A stretch of 47,201 nt of DNA from Gemmatimonadota bacterium (lineage in GTDB: Bacteria > Gemmatimonadota > Gemmatimonadetes > Gemmatimonadales > Gemmatimonadaceae): assembly GCA_027622655.1 (NCBI GenBank), contig JAQBYI010000026.1:1-47201 (forward strand). Direction: 5' to 3'. Each line of letters opens with the position of its first letter. Position 1 is the first letter of the stretch. A program made the position numbers and the translations under genes. The notes beneath the pieces are model-generated. The model searched no databases and had not been told where the DNA came from. It was given only the letters and a program-made list of their open reading frames with translations. This document shows positions 31,901 through 40,931 of this stretch, in pieces.

Positions 31901-32209
31901 CACGTATGCCAACGCGTTCCCCTGCAGAAAGTCGCCGGCATCCACGAGGATGGTTCCGTTCGGGACGGCGCCGCGCACGGAGTCGACTATGGTGGCCACG
32001 CGAGCGAGGCCTCTGGCTCCTTCCGCAGAGTCGCCGAAATAATCCCAGCCGCGGATCCGGCCGTGCACGTCGGTCGTGGCCACCACGCGCAGATCTACCA
32101 GATCTACCGGACCGCCCTGCGCACACGCGACCGTCGCCCCGATCAATAGAGCGGTAGCGACAATCGGAAATCGGCAGGCGACCATAAGGAGGAAATTACC
32201 GGGTCGCAT
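28955..32209 (-). CDS. Tandem 5'-nucleotidase/2',3'-cyclic phosphodiesterase fusion, exported
   Basis: 1084 residues with a signal peptide (FPIVATALLIGATVACAQG). There are two complete UshA/CpdB-type units. Unit 1 (about 35-540) has TTDVHGRIRGWDYF, VDAGDFLQGN, AIGNHEFNYG, a GHSHRE metal site and a 5'-nucleotidase C-terminal domain; its DVHG/WDY pattern is CpdB-like. A Pro/Ala linker (about 560-605) leads to unit 2, with ATNDFHGALEA, VDGGDVFQGTP, AIGNHDFDWG, a GGHSHTEF site and its own C-terminal domain (NLIADAQREAAQADIAVMNN). Both metal sites look intact. The enzyme probably strips phosphate from periplasmic nucleotides and cyclic nucleotides. It starts the operon that continues with the small protein, add and the phosphorylase. 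ATG 32209 or ATG 32185. Confidence 0.9.
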   Translation of the reverse strand: MRPGNFLLMVACRFPIVATALLIGATVACAQGGPVDLVDLRVVATTDVHGRIRGWDYFGDSAEGARGLARVATIVDSVRGAVPNGTILVDAGDFLQGNALAYVASRPDAGMPHPIVAAMNAMRYDAVAIGNHEFNYGLEVLDRTLSGATFAPLAANVRRLDGKPDWASTAWVERSGIKIAIIGVTTPWSMVWDRTLLLGKLEIYDIVESTRTAVAAARGAGAAVVVVVAHAGLSSGSGPEESIPGIPPESPMAEVARTVSGIDLIVFGHSHREVADSVINGVLMIQPRNWATSAAVAALRVERVAGAWRVTDKHGAIVRAAGHAEAPAIVALAEGGHGAAREYANATIGSTASAWSTDSSRTTDTPIIDFIGEVMRRATGADLASTAVFSVDVHMPAGPITVSKLAQLYPYDNTIRVLRLSGAQLRAYLEQSARYFRVSGAGAASRVAPDPAFIGFNFEVVTGADYAIDLSRAAGDRITGLTVRGRSVTPGDSFTIALTNYRASGTGGYGMLVGATVVKDDQREIRQLLIDEVVSRRELKAADYFTRSWRVVPAAMAAEAQRAIKREPSFEAVRRPPPNDAVPPVSGAPPPASRGAAATRGARASVIRVIATNDFHGALEARQDGNAGMRGGAAHFASVIRRIAAECTDSCASVLVDGGDVFQGTPASNLAFGRPIVALYNALGYAAAAIGNHDFDWGQDTLRARMREANYGMLAANVTYANGTAVPWIRPDTIVDRGGVRVGIIGLATVQTPSLTMASKVADLRFRRAAPVVIARARNLRARGADMVIVIAHASSSCNASVCDGEMADLAREAEGSVDAIVGGHSHTEFSAVIAGVPVIRSRSSGRGVAYVDVPVNRAARTALTPRFEFVDTDSVTPDPAIARLVAAALDRVQALVDRPVATVAETMRRRGPQYALGNLIADAQREAAQADIAVMNNGGIRVDLRAGPATYGAFYEIAPFGNLLMRISAPGAAIRAYFERAVGGQAVSIHVSGITIAYDPSRPHGNRIVDIKIAGVPLDDARDYTMAMSDFMATGGDGLALTGSAVRTTALGIVDVDALIAYAESRPGGIIRPDSTPRISPVR

Positions 32210-32338
32210 GCCCGTGAGCGAGTATGCCGCGTGCTAGCTTTCCATTCGGCGTCGATACACGATTGTGACCAACTTGAGGTTTCAGCTCTCAGGTGTTCCC
32301 GTGAAACTTGTAATTCAGATGGCGAGCCCTTCCCAACT

Positions 32339-32965
32339 ATGCACGCCCTGATCATCGGAATCGCCGGCGGATCCGGATCCGGCAAGACGACGATTGCCGG
32401 CCGAATCGCCACTGAGCTGGCGCCGGTGCTCACGTCGTGTATCGACATGGACGCGTATTACCGCCATCGGCCGGATCTGTCGTTCGAAGAGCGCCAGCGC
32501 CTGAACTGGGACCATCCCGATTCGCTCGACTTCGACCTGTTCATCGAGCAGCTCGATCAGCTCGGTCGCGGCGAGACCGTGGCCAAGCCGGTGTACGACT
32601 ACGCGACGCACCTGCGGAGCGTCGACGCAGAAACGGTCGGCGGTGCAGACGTGGTCATCGTCGACGGGATTCTCTTGTTTGCCGACGAGCGCGTGCGCGA
32701 GCGCTGCGACGTCAAGATTTTCGTGGACGCCGACGCGGATGAACGACTCATTCGCCGCCTCAATCGAGACGTGGCTGAGCGCGGCAGGCCTCTCGATGAG
32801 ATCATTGAGCAGTACCTCTCGACGGTGAAGCCGATGCACCTGCAGTTCGTGGAGCCGACCAAGCAGTACGCCGACGTCATTGTGCCGCGGGGCGGCGACA
32901 ATCAGGTAGCCATCGACATGATCGTCTCGATGATCCGCCAGCGATTCGACGCCGTCGCGCCGTGA
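32339..32965 (+). CDS. udk: Uridine kinase
   Basis: 208 residues. P-loop GIAGGSGSGKTTIAGRIA, then CIDMDAYYRHRPDLS, NWDHPDSLDFDLF, and the Udk block KPVYDYATHLR followed by VVIVDGILLFADERVRE and IFVDADADERLIRRLNRD. It phosphorylates uridine and cytidine for pyrimidine salvage. ATG 32339 (MHALIIGIAGG) is fixed by the conserved N-terminus; the earlier frame is non-conserved. Its stop overlaps the response-regulator GTG by 4 bases, which couples a nucleoside kinase to a PhoB/PhoR pair. The 129-base gap to the divergent nucleotidase contains the promoters but no clear motif. Confidence 0.95.
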   Translation: MHALIIGIAGGSGSGKTTIAGRIATELAPVLTSCIDMDAYYRHRPDLSFEERQRLNWDHPDSLDFDLFIEQLDQLGRGETVAKPVYDYATHLRSVDAETVGGADVVIVDGILLFADERVRERCDVKIFVDADADERLIRRLNRDVAERGRPLDEIIEQYLSTVKPMHLQFVEPTKQYADVIVPRGGDNQVAIDMIVSMIRQRFDAVAP

Positions 32966-33675
32966 GCGAACCGTCGCCCGCACCGCGCGTTCTCGTCGTT
33001 GACGACGAGCCGGATATCGTCGCCCTTGTCGTGTACCATCTCGCCCGCGCGGGCTATCGGGTGGCGAGCGCGGCAACCGGCCCGGAGGCGCTCGAAATCG
33101 CACGCCGCGAGCGGCCGACACTGGTCGTGCTCGACCTGATGCTCCCCGGAATGTCAGGATTCGACGTGCTCCGTGAGATTCGCGCCGACGCCGGCACGCG
33201 CGAGATTGCCGTATTGATGCTGACGGCAAGGAAAGACGAACCCGATCGAATCAAGGGTCTGTCGCTCGGCGCGGATGACTATCTCACCAAGCCCTTCAGT
33301 CCGCAGGAACTCGTGCTTCGGGTTCAGGCTATCCTGCGCCGCGTCACGTCGGGCGGCGCGGCAAGCGACGTGCTTCAGGTCGGTCCGATCACGATCGATC
33401 GCGCGGCACACACCGTGTCCGTGGATGGTGAATCGCTCGACCTCACCGCGACCGAATACAAGTTGCTAATCACTCTCGCCGAACGGCGCGGGAGGGTTCA
33501 GGACCGAGCGCGCCTGCTCGAGACTGTATGGGGGGCCGCCCCCGACATCCAGACGCGAACTGTGGACATGCACGTCCAGCGGCTGCGGACAAAGCTCGGG
33601 ACTGCCGGCGACATGATCGAAACCGTGCGCGGATTCGGATACCGGATCCCCGCCGAACCGCCCCGCAGCACGTGA
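32962..33675 (+). CDS. phoB: PhoB-like OmpR-family response regulator
   Basis: 237 residues. The receiver domain begins VLVVDDEPDIVALV, with the phospho-acceptor Asp in VVLDLMLPGMSGFDVLREI and the conserved Lys in YLTKPFSPQEL. A winged-helix DNA-binding domain follows (LDLTATEYKLLITLAERRG, then VDMHVQRLRTKL and TVRGFGYRI). In this neighbourhood it is most likely the activator of the phosphate-starvation regulon. GTG start overlaps udk; its stop overlaps the kinase start as GTGA. The symbol rests on context plus receiver similarity, since OmpR-family members are hard to tell apart. Confidence 0.85.
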   Translation: MSEPSPAPRVLVVDDEPDIVALVVYHLARAGYRVASAATGPEALEIARRERPTLVVLDLMLPGMSGFDVLREIRADAGTREIAVLMLTARKDEPDRIKGLSLGADDYLTKPFSPQELVLRVQAILRRVTSGGAASDVLQVGPITIDRAAHTVSVDGESLDLTATEYKLLITLAERRGRVQDRARLLETVWGAAPDIQTRTVDMHVQRLRTKLGTAGDMIETVRGFGYRIPAEPPRST

Positions 33676-35378
33676 GACTCACATCGCGCCTGCTCGCCGG
33701 CGCGCTCGCCGTTATCGGCGTCAACATCGTTGTGATGACACTGATTGTGAATGTGCAGCTCAGTGGGCGACTCCGCGATCAGGCCGTCGACGCGCTGACG
33801 CGCGACGCACGCATGGTGGCCTCGCACTGGGCGGACGGCGCCGACGCGTACAACGTCGCGCGCCAGGATGGCTCCTCGCTCGGTCACCGTGTAACAATAA
33901 TTCGCCCGGACGGAGTCGTGATCGGCGACTCGGATTTCGACCGCGAAGGCATGGCACAGATGGATAACCACGCCACACGCCCGGAGATCGTTGCGGCCCG
34001 GACCAGCGGAGTCGGCGTGAGTACCCGGACGAGCCCGTCGCGCGGCGACGACGAGTTGTACGTCGCCGTCAGCGCTGCCGCCGGCACGGTCCGCGTCTCG
34101 TTGCCGGTGTACGAGCTGACTCAGCGCGTGCAGTCCGCCAAACAAGCCGTGGTCATCGCGGGCGTGATTGCCCTGCTCGTCGCGCTCGTCCTTGCCGCCG
34201 CCCTCGCTCGGCGCATCGTTCGTCCGGTGGTCGAACTCAGCGAAGTGGCACGCGGCATCGCCGCAGGCGATCTCGCACGCCGGGCTGCCATCGACGCGCC
34301 CGGAGAGCTTGGCGAGCTCTCACTTTCCCTCGGTGATCTCTCGTCACAGCTCGCGACGCGGGCCGCTGCGCGCGATGCCCACGAAACCCTTCTCGTGCAA
34401 CTGATCGAGTCGCTCAACGAAGGGGTGATCGGTGTGGATGACCGACGGCAGGTTGTGCGCGCCAACGACACTGCGCGACGCCTCACCAGTGTCGCCGCGC
34501 CGCTCCCCTTCTCGGCAGATCTTCTCCCGCGAAATGCGGTCCTGCGCGGAGCGCTCGAGTCCGCCTTTTCCGGAACGCTGACGGAGGGCGTCGAAACGCA
34601 GATCGACACCTACACCATGTCCGTGTCCGCGCGGCCGCTGGCCGGTGGAGGCGCGGTGCTCGCGCTGCTCGACCTGACGCGCCTCCGACGACTTGAGGCT
34701 GTGCGTCGCGATTTTGTGGCCAACGTCTCGCACGAGTTGCGCACGCCGCTCACCGTAATCGGCGGATTCGCCGAAACGCTCACGCACGACGACCTTCCCG
34801 AAGCCGACCGTCGACAGTTCGTGAATCGGATCGTGTTGAACACGGCTCGCATGCAGCGACTCGTGGATGATCTGCTCGACCTGTCGCGAATCGAGTCTGG
34901 CGGCTGGGTTCCGACGCCGACCGCGACGGACATCGTCGAGCTCGCCGCGGATGCGTTTGCCGAGGTGCACGACGCGGCGGCGGCGAAGGGGCTCGCCCTT
35001 GTCACGGAAGTCGACGCCGACGCTCAGCACGTCACAGCGGATCCCACCGCGCTTGGCCAGGTGCTTCGCAATCTCGTGGAAAACGCTGTGCGACATACGC
35101 CCGCCGGCTCGGTCACCGTATTCGCAACCAGGGAACCGTCGGGCGCAATCGCCGTTGGCGTTCGCGATACGGGCGTCGGGATCGAGCCGGAGCATCTGCC
35201 TCGCGTGTTCGAACGATTCTACCGGGTGGATCCGGCGCGATCACGGCAGGAAGGCGGCACCGGCCTCGGACTCGCCATCGTGAAGCACCTCGTTGAAGCG
35301 CACGGTGGCAATGTGCGCGCCGAGAGCGAACCGGGCCGCGGGACAACCTTCACGGTGAGATTCCCGAACGGCGTCTGA
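33672..35378 (+). CDS. phoR: PhoR-like membrane sensor histidine kinase
   Basis: 568 residues. TM1 (LLAGALAVIGVNIVVMTLIV) and TM2 (AVVIAGVIALLVALVLAAAL, about 165-185) flank a periplasmic sensor region of about 130 residues, larger than in E. coli PhoR. HAMP and PAS-like segments follow. The HisKA motif is FVANVSHELRTPLTVIGG, and the ATPase domain has VLRNLVENAVRHTP (N box), DTGVGI (G1), FERFYRVD and GGTGLGLAIV (G2). It should phosphorylate the regulator encoded just upstream. GTG 33672 overlaps that gene's stop; the longer frame from 33528 is a shadow of phoB. Confidence 0.87.
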   Translation: MRLTSRLLAGALAVIGVNIVVMTLIVNVQLSGRLRDQAVDALTRDARMVASHWADGADAYNVARQDGSSLGHRVTIIRPDGVVIGDSDFDREGMAQMDNHATRPEIVAARTSGVGVSTRTSPSRGDDELYVAVSAAAGTVRVSLPVYELTQRVQSAKQAVVIAGVIALLVALVLAAALARRIVRPVVELSEVARGIAAGDLARRAAIDAPGELGELSLSLGDLSSQLATRAAARDAHETLLVQLIESLNEGVIGVDDRRQVVRANDTARRLTSVAAPLPFSADLLPRNAVLRGALESAFSGTLTEGVETQIDTYTMSVSARPLAGGGAVLALLDLTRLRRLEAVRRDFVANVSHELRTPLTVIGGFAETLTHDDLPEADRRQFVNRIVLNTARMQRLVDDLLDLSRIESGGWVPTPTATDIVELAADAFAEVHDAAAAKGLALVTEVDADAQHVTADPTALGQVLRNLVENAVRHTPAGSVTVFATREPSGAIAVGVRDTGVGIEPEHLPRVFERFYRVDPARSRQEGGTGLGLAIVKHLVEAHGGNVRAESEPGRGTTFTVRFPNGV

Positions 35379-35463
35379 CGGGCAGCAGCGCTACGCCACC
35401 GTTACCGAAGGCGCGCGGAATCGGCGAATTTCGGCCACACCTTCCCATCGCCGTCATCTCCAC

Positions 35464-35469
35464 TACGAT
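35464..35469 (+). promoter_or_regulatory. Candidate -10 element for leaderless ppx transcript
   Basis: TACGAT ends 7 bases before the GTG at 35477, and no Shine-Dalgarno site precedes that codon. It suggests ppx has its own promoter in the 98-base gap after phoR. Confidence 0.33.
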
Positions 35470-35476
35470 TCAATGC

Positions 35477-37123
35477 GTGACCGCACCGGGCTTGCACGTT
35501 TCGTCAGGCGACCCGGCGACGCGCGCCCGTACTATCGCCGAGCCGCGCGTCGCCGCGATTGACATCGGCTCGAATTCGATTCGCCAGATCGTCGCGGACG
35601 TCGGTCCCAACGGATCCATACGCGTAGTCGACGAAATGAAGGCAGCTCCCCGCTTGGCTGCGGGGCTCGATGAAACCGGCATGATGTCGGACGGCGCGAT
35701 GGATCAGGCCGTCGAGGCATTGGTGCGCATGGCAACCTTGGCCAAACAGCTCGGCGCGAAGCGCATCGAGGCCGTCGCGACCAGCGCAGTGCGCGACGCA
35801 AAGAACGGTGCGGCATTTCTCTCCCGCGTGCGACAGGAGACCGGCCTCAAGCCGCGGATCCTGATTGGTGAAGAAGAGGCGCGCCTTGCCTTCCGTTCCG
35901 CGCTCGCTCACTTCGAACTCGGCCGCGGCCGTGCGGTCGTACTGGATATTGGCGGCGGCTCAGCGGAACTCGCGCTCTCGGCCGAGGGGCTCGTCGAACG
36001 GCTGATGACATTTCCGTTTGGCGCGGTGCGACTGACCGAGCGATTCCTGCGCGATGGTGTCACGCCCAAAGGTCTGCGCAAACTTCGGAAGTTCGTCCGC
36101 GACGACATCCACGCCGGGCTTCCGGTGCGCGATTGGCGTGGTGCCGAAGTCATCGGCTCGGGCGGAACGTTTACGAATCTTGCCGGCATGTACCTTGCGC
36201 GGCAGGGCATGCGCGCAGCCCGTTCCGTGCACGGCACGCGTATTCCCCGACAGGATGTCACCGACATTCTGGAGACGCTCGCCGCGATGACGACTGAGGA
36301 GCGCCTCGCGGTTCCGGGGCTCAATGCCGGGCGCGCCGACATCATCATCGCAGGGCTGGCGGTGCTCGCCGAAGTGCTCGACCGCATCGAACCCGACGAC
36401 GTGGCGGCATCGGCGTTCGGTATCCGTGAAGGACTCCTGCTCGAAAGTGCCCACGTGACGCCGGCGATCGCCGACCCCGGCGAGGCCCGGGCACGCACCG
36501 TCCGCGAATTCGCGGAGCGTTGCCATTTTGAGGTGCCGCATGCGCGCCAGGTGCAGCGGCTTGCGTTGCAGTTGTTCGACGCACTCGGTTCCCGACTCGG
36601 GCTCGACGCCGACGACCGCGCGGTTCTTGCTGATGCGGCACTTCTCCACGACGTCGGCTACCACATCAACTACCAGGGACACCACAAGCATTCGTACCAC
36701 CTGATTCTGCACGCCGACCTGCTCGGAATGTCCCCCGAGTCGCAGGTCACCGTCGCGCACGTTGCGCGATTCCACCGCGGAGCTGCGCCAAGCCGCAAGA
36801 AACACCGGGAGTTCGCCCGTCTCGACCAGACAGCCCGGCGTCGCGTGCGCCGCCTCGCCGCCCTTCTCCGGATTGCGGATGGACTGGACCGCGGCCACGT
36901 CAACGCCGTCGCGCAAGTGCGCGTGCGTTGGCTCGAACGGGCCATTCGAATCACCCCGATCGCCGCGCCAAAGGTACGCTCGCTGCGCCTGGAGCTCTGG
37001 GGCGCCGCGCGAAAGGCACAGTTACTCGAACGCGTCGCCAAACTTCCGGTTGAACTCGTCGGACCGAACGGCAAAGCCGTGCGGCCTGATGAGCCAGGCG
37101 TCAGCGACGACGAAGGGGATTGA
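35477..37123 (+). CDS. ppx: Exopolyphosphatase (Ppx/GppA) with C-terminal HD domain
   Basis: 548 residues. The ASKHA-type phosphatase domain shows VAAIDIGSNSIRQIVADV, VATSAVRDAKNGAAFL, the catalytic LIGEEEARLAFRSAL, VLDIGGGSAELAL and IGSGGTFTNLAGM. A C-terminal HD domain (LADAALLHDVGYHINYQGHHKHSYH) then an alpha/beta region resembling the Ppx C-terminus follow. It hydrolyses terminal phosphates of polyphosphate and may also act on pppGpp; GppA activity cannot be excluded. GTG 35477 is the earliest start in frame after phoR. It converges with ppk, leaving 45 bases between their stops, so synthesis and breakdown of polyphosphate are encoded tail to tail. Confidence 0.92.
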   Translation: MTAPGLHVSSGDPATRARTIAEPRVAAIDIGSNSIRQIVADVGPNGSIRVVDEMKAAPRLAAGLDETGMMSDGAMDQAVEALVRMATLAKQLGAKRIEAVATSAVRDAKNGAAFLSRVRQETGLKPRILIGEEEARLAFRSALAHFELGRGRAVVLDIGGGSAELALSAEGLVERLMTFPFGAVRLTERFLRDGVTPKGLRKLRKFVRDDIHAGLPVRDWRGAEVIGSGGTFTNLAGMYLARQGMRAARSVHGTRIPRQDVTDILETLAAMTTEERLAVPGLNAGRADIIIAGLAVLAEVLDRIEPDDVAASAFGIREGLLLESAHVTPAIADPGEARARTVREFAERCHFEVPHARQVQRLALQLFDALGSRLGLDADDRAVLADAALLHDVGYHINYQGHHKHSYHLILHADLLGMSPESQVTVAHVARFHRGAAPSRKKHREFARLDQTARRRVRRLAALLRIADGLDRGHVNAVAQVRVRWLERAIRITPIAAPKVRSLRLELWGAARKAQLLERVAKLPVELVGPNGKAVRPDEPGVSDDEGD

Positions 37124-37168
37124 CCGGCCGCAGCACGCAGCTGAGGTCCGGTACAACGACCCGCCAGC

Positions 37169-39307
37169 CTAGCCGAACACCTCCGCAGGCCGCTCGCCGC
37201 GCGGCATGCGTAGCGCGCCGTCGCGCGTTTGGCCCCACGGGTCCTGCAACAGAATGCGATGCAACGCGTGTTCCGCTTCCGCACCAGGATGGCGCCGCGC
37301 ATACTCACCATCGGCCGAAAGCACCCAAGCTTGCCGATTGTCGGCGAGGCTCGTTTCGAACAGCGCGGCCAGACGTGCCTGCAGCACCGGATCTTCGACC
37401 GGCACCGCTACTTCGACGCGGCGATTGAAGTTGCGCGGCATCCAGTCGGCGGACGTAAGATAGAACTCGGCCTCGCCGTCATTCTGGAAATGCCAGAGGC
37501 GCGAGTGCTCGAGGAAGCGGCCAATGATGCTGACCACGCGAATCCGATCCGACACACCGGGTACGCCCGGGCGCAGGCAACAGATCCCCCGTACCAAGAG
37601 GTCAACCGTCACGCCCGACTGCGAGGCGGCGTAGAGCGCATTGATGGTCTCGGCGTCGACGAGCGCATTCATCTTGGCGACGATTCGCGCGGGGCGTCCC
37701 TGCCGCGCGTGCTCGGTCTCGCGCTCAATCAACTGCAGCACACGCTCGCGCATGCCCGTCGGTGCCACGATCAGCTTTCGATACACGCGCTGCCGGGAAA
37801 ATCCCGTGAGCACGTTGAATACGTCGCTGACGTCGGCTCCGATCGACTCGGCGCACGTGAATAGTCCCACGTCGGTGTAGACGCGGGCGGTCTTTCCGTT
37901 GTAGTTCCCCGTTCCGATGTGCACGTAACGACGAATACGGTCACCTTCGCGTCGCACGACCAGTGCGACCTTCGCATGCGTCTTGAGTCCCGGCAGGCCG
38001 TACGCAACGTGCACGCCGAATGACTCCAGCGTGCGCGCCCACGTGATGTTGTTGACTTCCTCGAAGCGCGCTTGAAGCTCGACGAGCACCGCGACCTGAA
38101 TTCCCCGCTGCGCCGCTTCCGTGAGCGCGCGAACGATCGCGCCGTCACCTGACGTCCGGTACAGCGTCATTTTGATGGCCAACACGTGCTCGTCCCGGCT
38201 CGCCGCGTCGATGAAGTGCTCGACCGACGCAGTGAACGATTCGTAGGGATGGTGGACCATGAGGTCGCGCTCGCGAATCACATCGAATATCGAGCGGTCT
38301 GGCGTGCGCAGGTCAGCCGGCACCACGGCTGTGAACGGCGGATCGCGCAGCTCAGGCACATCGAGCGAAGCGAGGCTCATCAGATCGCCAAGGTCGAGCA
38401 GCGGCCCCGGCTCGTGAACCTCACTGTCTGAGAGCTGGATGAGTTCCGGGTCCTCCGTCTCGCGCAGTTCCTCGAGCAACAGCTTACGAAGCGGTGCCGG
38501 GGTTCCGGTCTGGACTTCGAGCCGAACCACCTCGCCAAAACGACGCTGAAACACCTGCTCCTCAATCATGGCCAGCAGGTCATCCGCGTCCTCGGTGTCG
38601 GAAATGTCCAGATCCGAAAAACGCGTAATCCGAAACACGTGCCAGCCGCGGATCTGCATTCCGGGAAAAAGGCGGTCGAGGTGCGCGCCAATCAAGGCTT
38701 CGAGTGGCACGAACTGATTCGTGCGCCCCGGAACCGGTACCCAGCGCGGCAGCGATTTTGGAACCTTTACGCGCGCAAAGTGGTCGTACCCGCGGCCCGG
38801 GTCGCGAAGCTCAACCGCCAGCGAAAGCGACAGGTTCGATATGTATGGGAACGGGTGCCCGGGGTCGACAGCCAGCGGAGTGAGCACCGGGTAGACCTGC
38901 CCATCAAAAAACGCGTCTAGCGTCTGCGCTTCCGCCGAAGTCAACTCGTCCATGGCGAGCAGCCGAACGCCGTTCTCGGCGAGCAGCGGAAGCAGGTCTT
39001 CGTGCAGGCATCGTTGCGCCTGATCGAGCATCTCCCGAACGCGGCGTTCAATACGCTCAAGCTGGTCGCGCGGCGTCAGTCCGTCGCCAAAGGCGTGGCG
39101 CACATTCGCCGAGACCTGCCGGCGAAAGCCCGCAACGCGCACCATGTAGAACTCGTCGAGGTTGGTGCTGAAGATCGACAGAAACTTCAGTCGCTCGAGC
39201 GCTGGCACGCGCGAATCCTGAGCCTCCGCGAGCACCCGGGCATTGAACTCCAGCCAGGAGACTTCGCGGTTGATCAGGAGTGGAGAGTTGTCTTCGCCGG
39301 TAGGCAT
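37169..39307 (-). CDS. ppk1: Polyphosphate kinase 1
   Basis: 712 residues, normal for Ppk1. The N domain (LLINREVSWLEFNARVLAEAQD, LSIFSTNLDEFYMVRVAGF), head domain (LTPLAVDPGHPFPYISNLSLSL), and the two C-terminal PLD-like domains are all visible. The autophosphorylated His lies in LKTHAKVALVV, and YVHIGTGNYNGKTA, ICCLRPGVPG and TSADWMPRNFNRRVEV complete the active site. It transfers the gamma phosphate of ATP to polyphosphate at the inner membrane. ATG 39307 gives the standard N-terminus. It lies 18 bases after phoU and is the last gene of the pst operon, so phosphate import and storage are likely co-expressed. Confidence 0.97.
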   Translation of the reverse strand: MPTGEDNSPLLINREVSWLEFNARVLAEAQDSRVPALERLKFLSIFSTNLDEFYMVRVAGFRRQVSANVRHAFGDGLTPRDQLERIERRVREMLDQAQRCLHEDLLPLLAENGVRLLAMDELTSAEAQTLDAFFDGQVYPVLTPLAVDPGHPFPYISNLSLSLAVELRDPGRGYDHFARVKVPKSLPRWVPVPGRTNQFVPLEALIGAHLDRLFPGMQIRGWHVFRITRFSDLDISDTEDADDLLAMIEEQVFQRRFGEVVRLEVQTGTPAPLRKLLLEELRETEDPELIQLSDSEVHEPGPLLDLGDLMSLASLDVPELRDPPFTAVVPADLRTPDRSIFDVIRERDLMVHHPYESFTASVEHFIDAASRDEHVLAIKMTLYRTSGDGAIVRALTEAAQRGIQVAVLVELQARFEEVNNITWARTLESFGVHVAYGLPGLKTHAKVALVVRREGDRIRRYVHIGTGNYNGKTARVYTDVGLFTCAESIGADVSDVFNVLTGFSRQRVYRKLIVAPTGMRERVLQLIERETEHARQGRPARIVAKMNALVDAETINALYAASQSGVTVDLLVRGICCLRPGVPGVSDRIRVVSIIGRFLEHSRLWHFQNDGEAEFYLTSADWMPRNFNRRVEVAVPVEDPVLQARLAALFETSLADNRQAWVLSADGEYARRHPGAEAEHALHRILLQDPWGQTRDGALRMPRGERPAEVFG

Positions 39308-39325
39308 CTGTTTTGGAAGGCCGGA

Positions 39326-40039
39326 TCAGGCATCGGGGGCGCCATGCCTCCCAAGATCCTCTTCCATATGATGCTTGATTGTCACACCCTCCGCGAGGTA
39401 TACGGCATCTTCGGCGATATTCGTTGCCAAGTCCGCTACCCGCTCAAGGTTACGCCCGATCAGCAACAGCTCCAGAGCATAGCTGATGGTTCGCGGCTCC
39501 TCCATCATATGGGTCAGGAGACTCCTGAACAACGTTTCGTGAAGGGAGTCGACCGCATCATCACGACGGCACACCTCACGACCAAGCGCACCATCGATCC
39601 GGACGACCGCGTCGAGGGCATCGCTGAGCATGGCGCTGGCCAGCCGGCTCATTTCGCTGATCTGCGGAGGTACCGCGAGCCGACTACCCAGTGCGCTCAT
39701 GCGAATGGTCGAGCCCGCGATGTTCACCGCATGATCCCCGACCCGCTCGAGGTCGCTCGTGATCTTGATGGCGCTGACGATGAAACGAAGATCGCGCGCC
39801 ATCGGCTGTTGCAAGGCAAGCAGTGCGATCGCATCCGCCTCCAGCTCGACTTCGAGGCGGTCGACCTCACGGTCGGCCTCGATGACCGTCTTCGCTTTCG
39901 TCACGTCGCCGGCGCGCAACGCATCCATGGATAGCGTCAGCACTTCTTCGGCCCGTTGCGACAGCGCAACGAGCCCCTTCTTCAGGGCGTCCAGTTTTTC
40001 GTGAAACGTGCGGTGCCCAGCAGCAAGTGCGTCGGTCAT
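39326..40039 (-). CDS. phoU: Phosphate transport regulator PhoU
   Basis: 237 residues forming two three-helix bundles with the metal-binding repeats DREVDRLEVELEADAIALLA (first) and DDAVDSLHETLFRSLLTHM (second), and the signature ITSDLERVGDHAVNIA and GRNLERVADLATNIAEDAVYL. PhoU connects PstSCAB occupancy to PhoR and represses the regulon when phosphate is plentiful. ATG 40039 gives the typical MTDAL start; the longer frame to 40147 overlaps pstB and is not conserved. It sits between pstB and ppk. Confidence 0.96.
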   Translation of the reverse strand: MTDALAAGHRTFHEKLDALKKGLVALSQRAEEVLTLSMDALRAGDVTKAKTVIEADREVDRLEVELEADAIALLALQQPMARDLRFIVSAIKITSDLERVGDHAVNIAGSTIRMSALGSRLAVPPQISEMSRLASAMLSDALDAVVRIDGALGREVCRRDDAVDSLHETLFRSLLTHMMEEPRTISYALELLLIGRNLERVADLATNIAEDAVYLAEGVTIKHHMEEDLGRHGAPDA

Positions 40040-40070
40040 GCCTGTCTCCCGTCCAGCAGAAAGCGCGGGC

Positions 40071-40927
<857 letters not shown>

Positions 40928-40931
<4 letters not shown>

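Noticed and set aside
32186-32237. AGGAGG followed by a 9-codon frame on the plus strand before udk
   Set aside because: Spacing to the ATG is 15 bases and the peptide has no recognisable leader features; likely chance within the nucleotidase start region.
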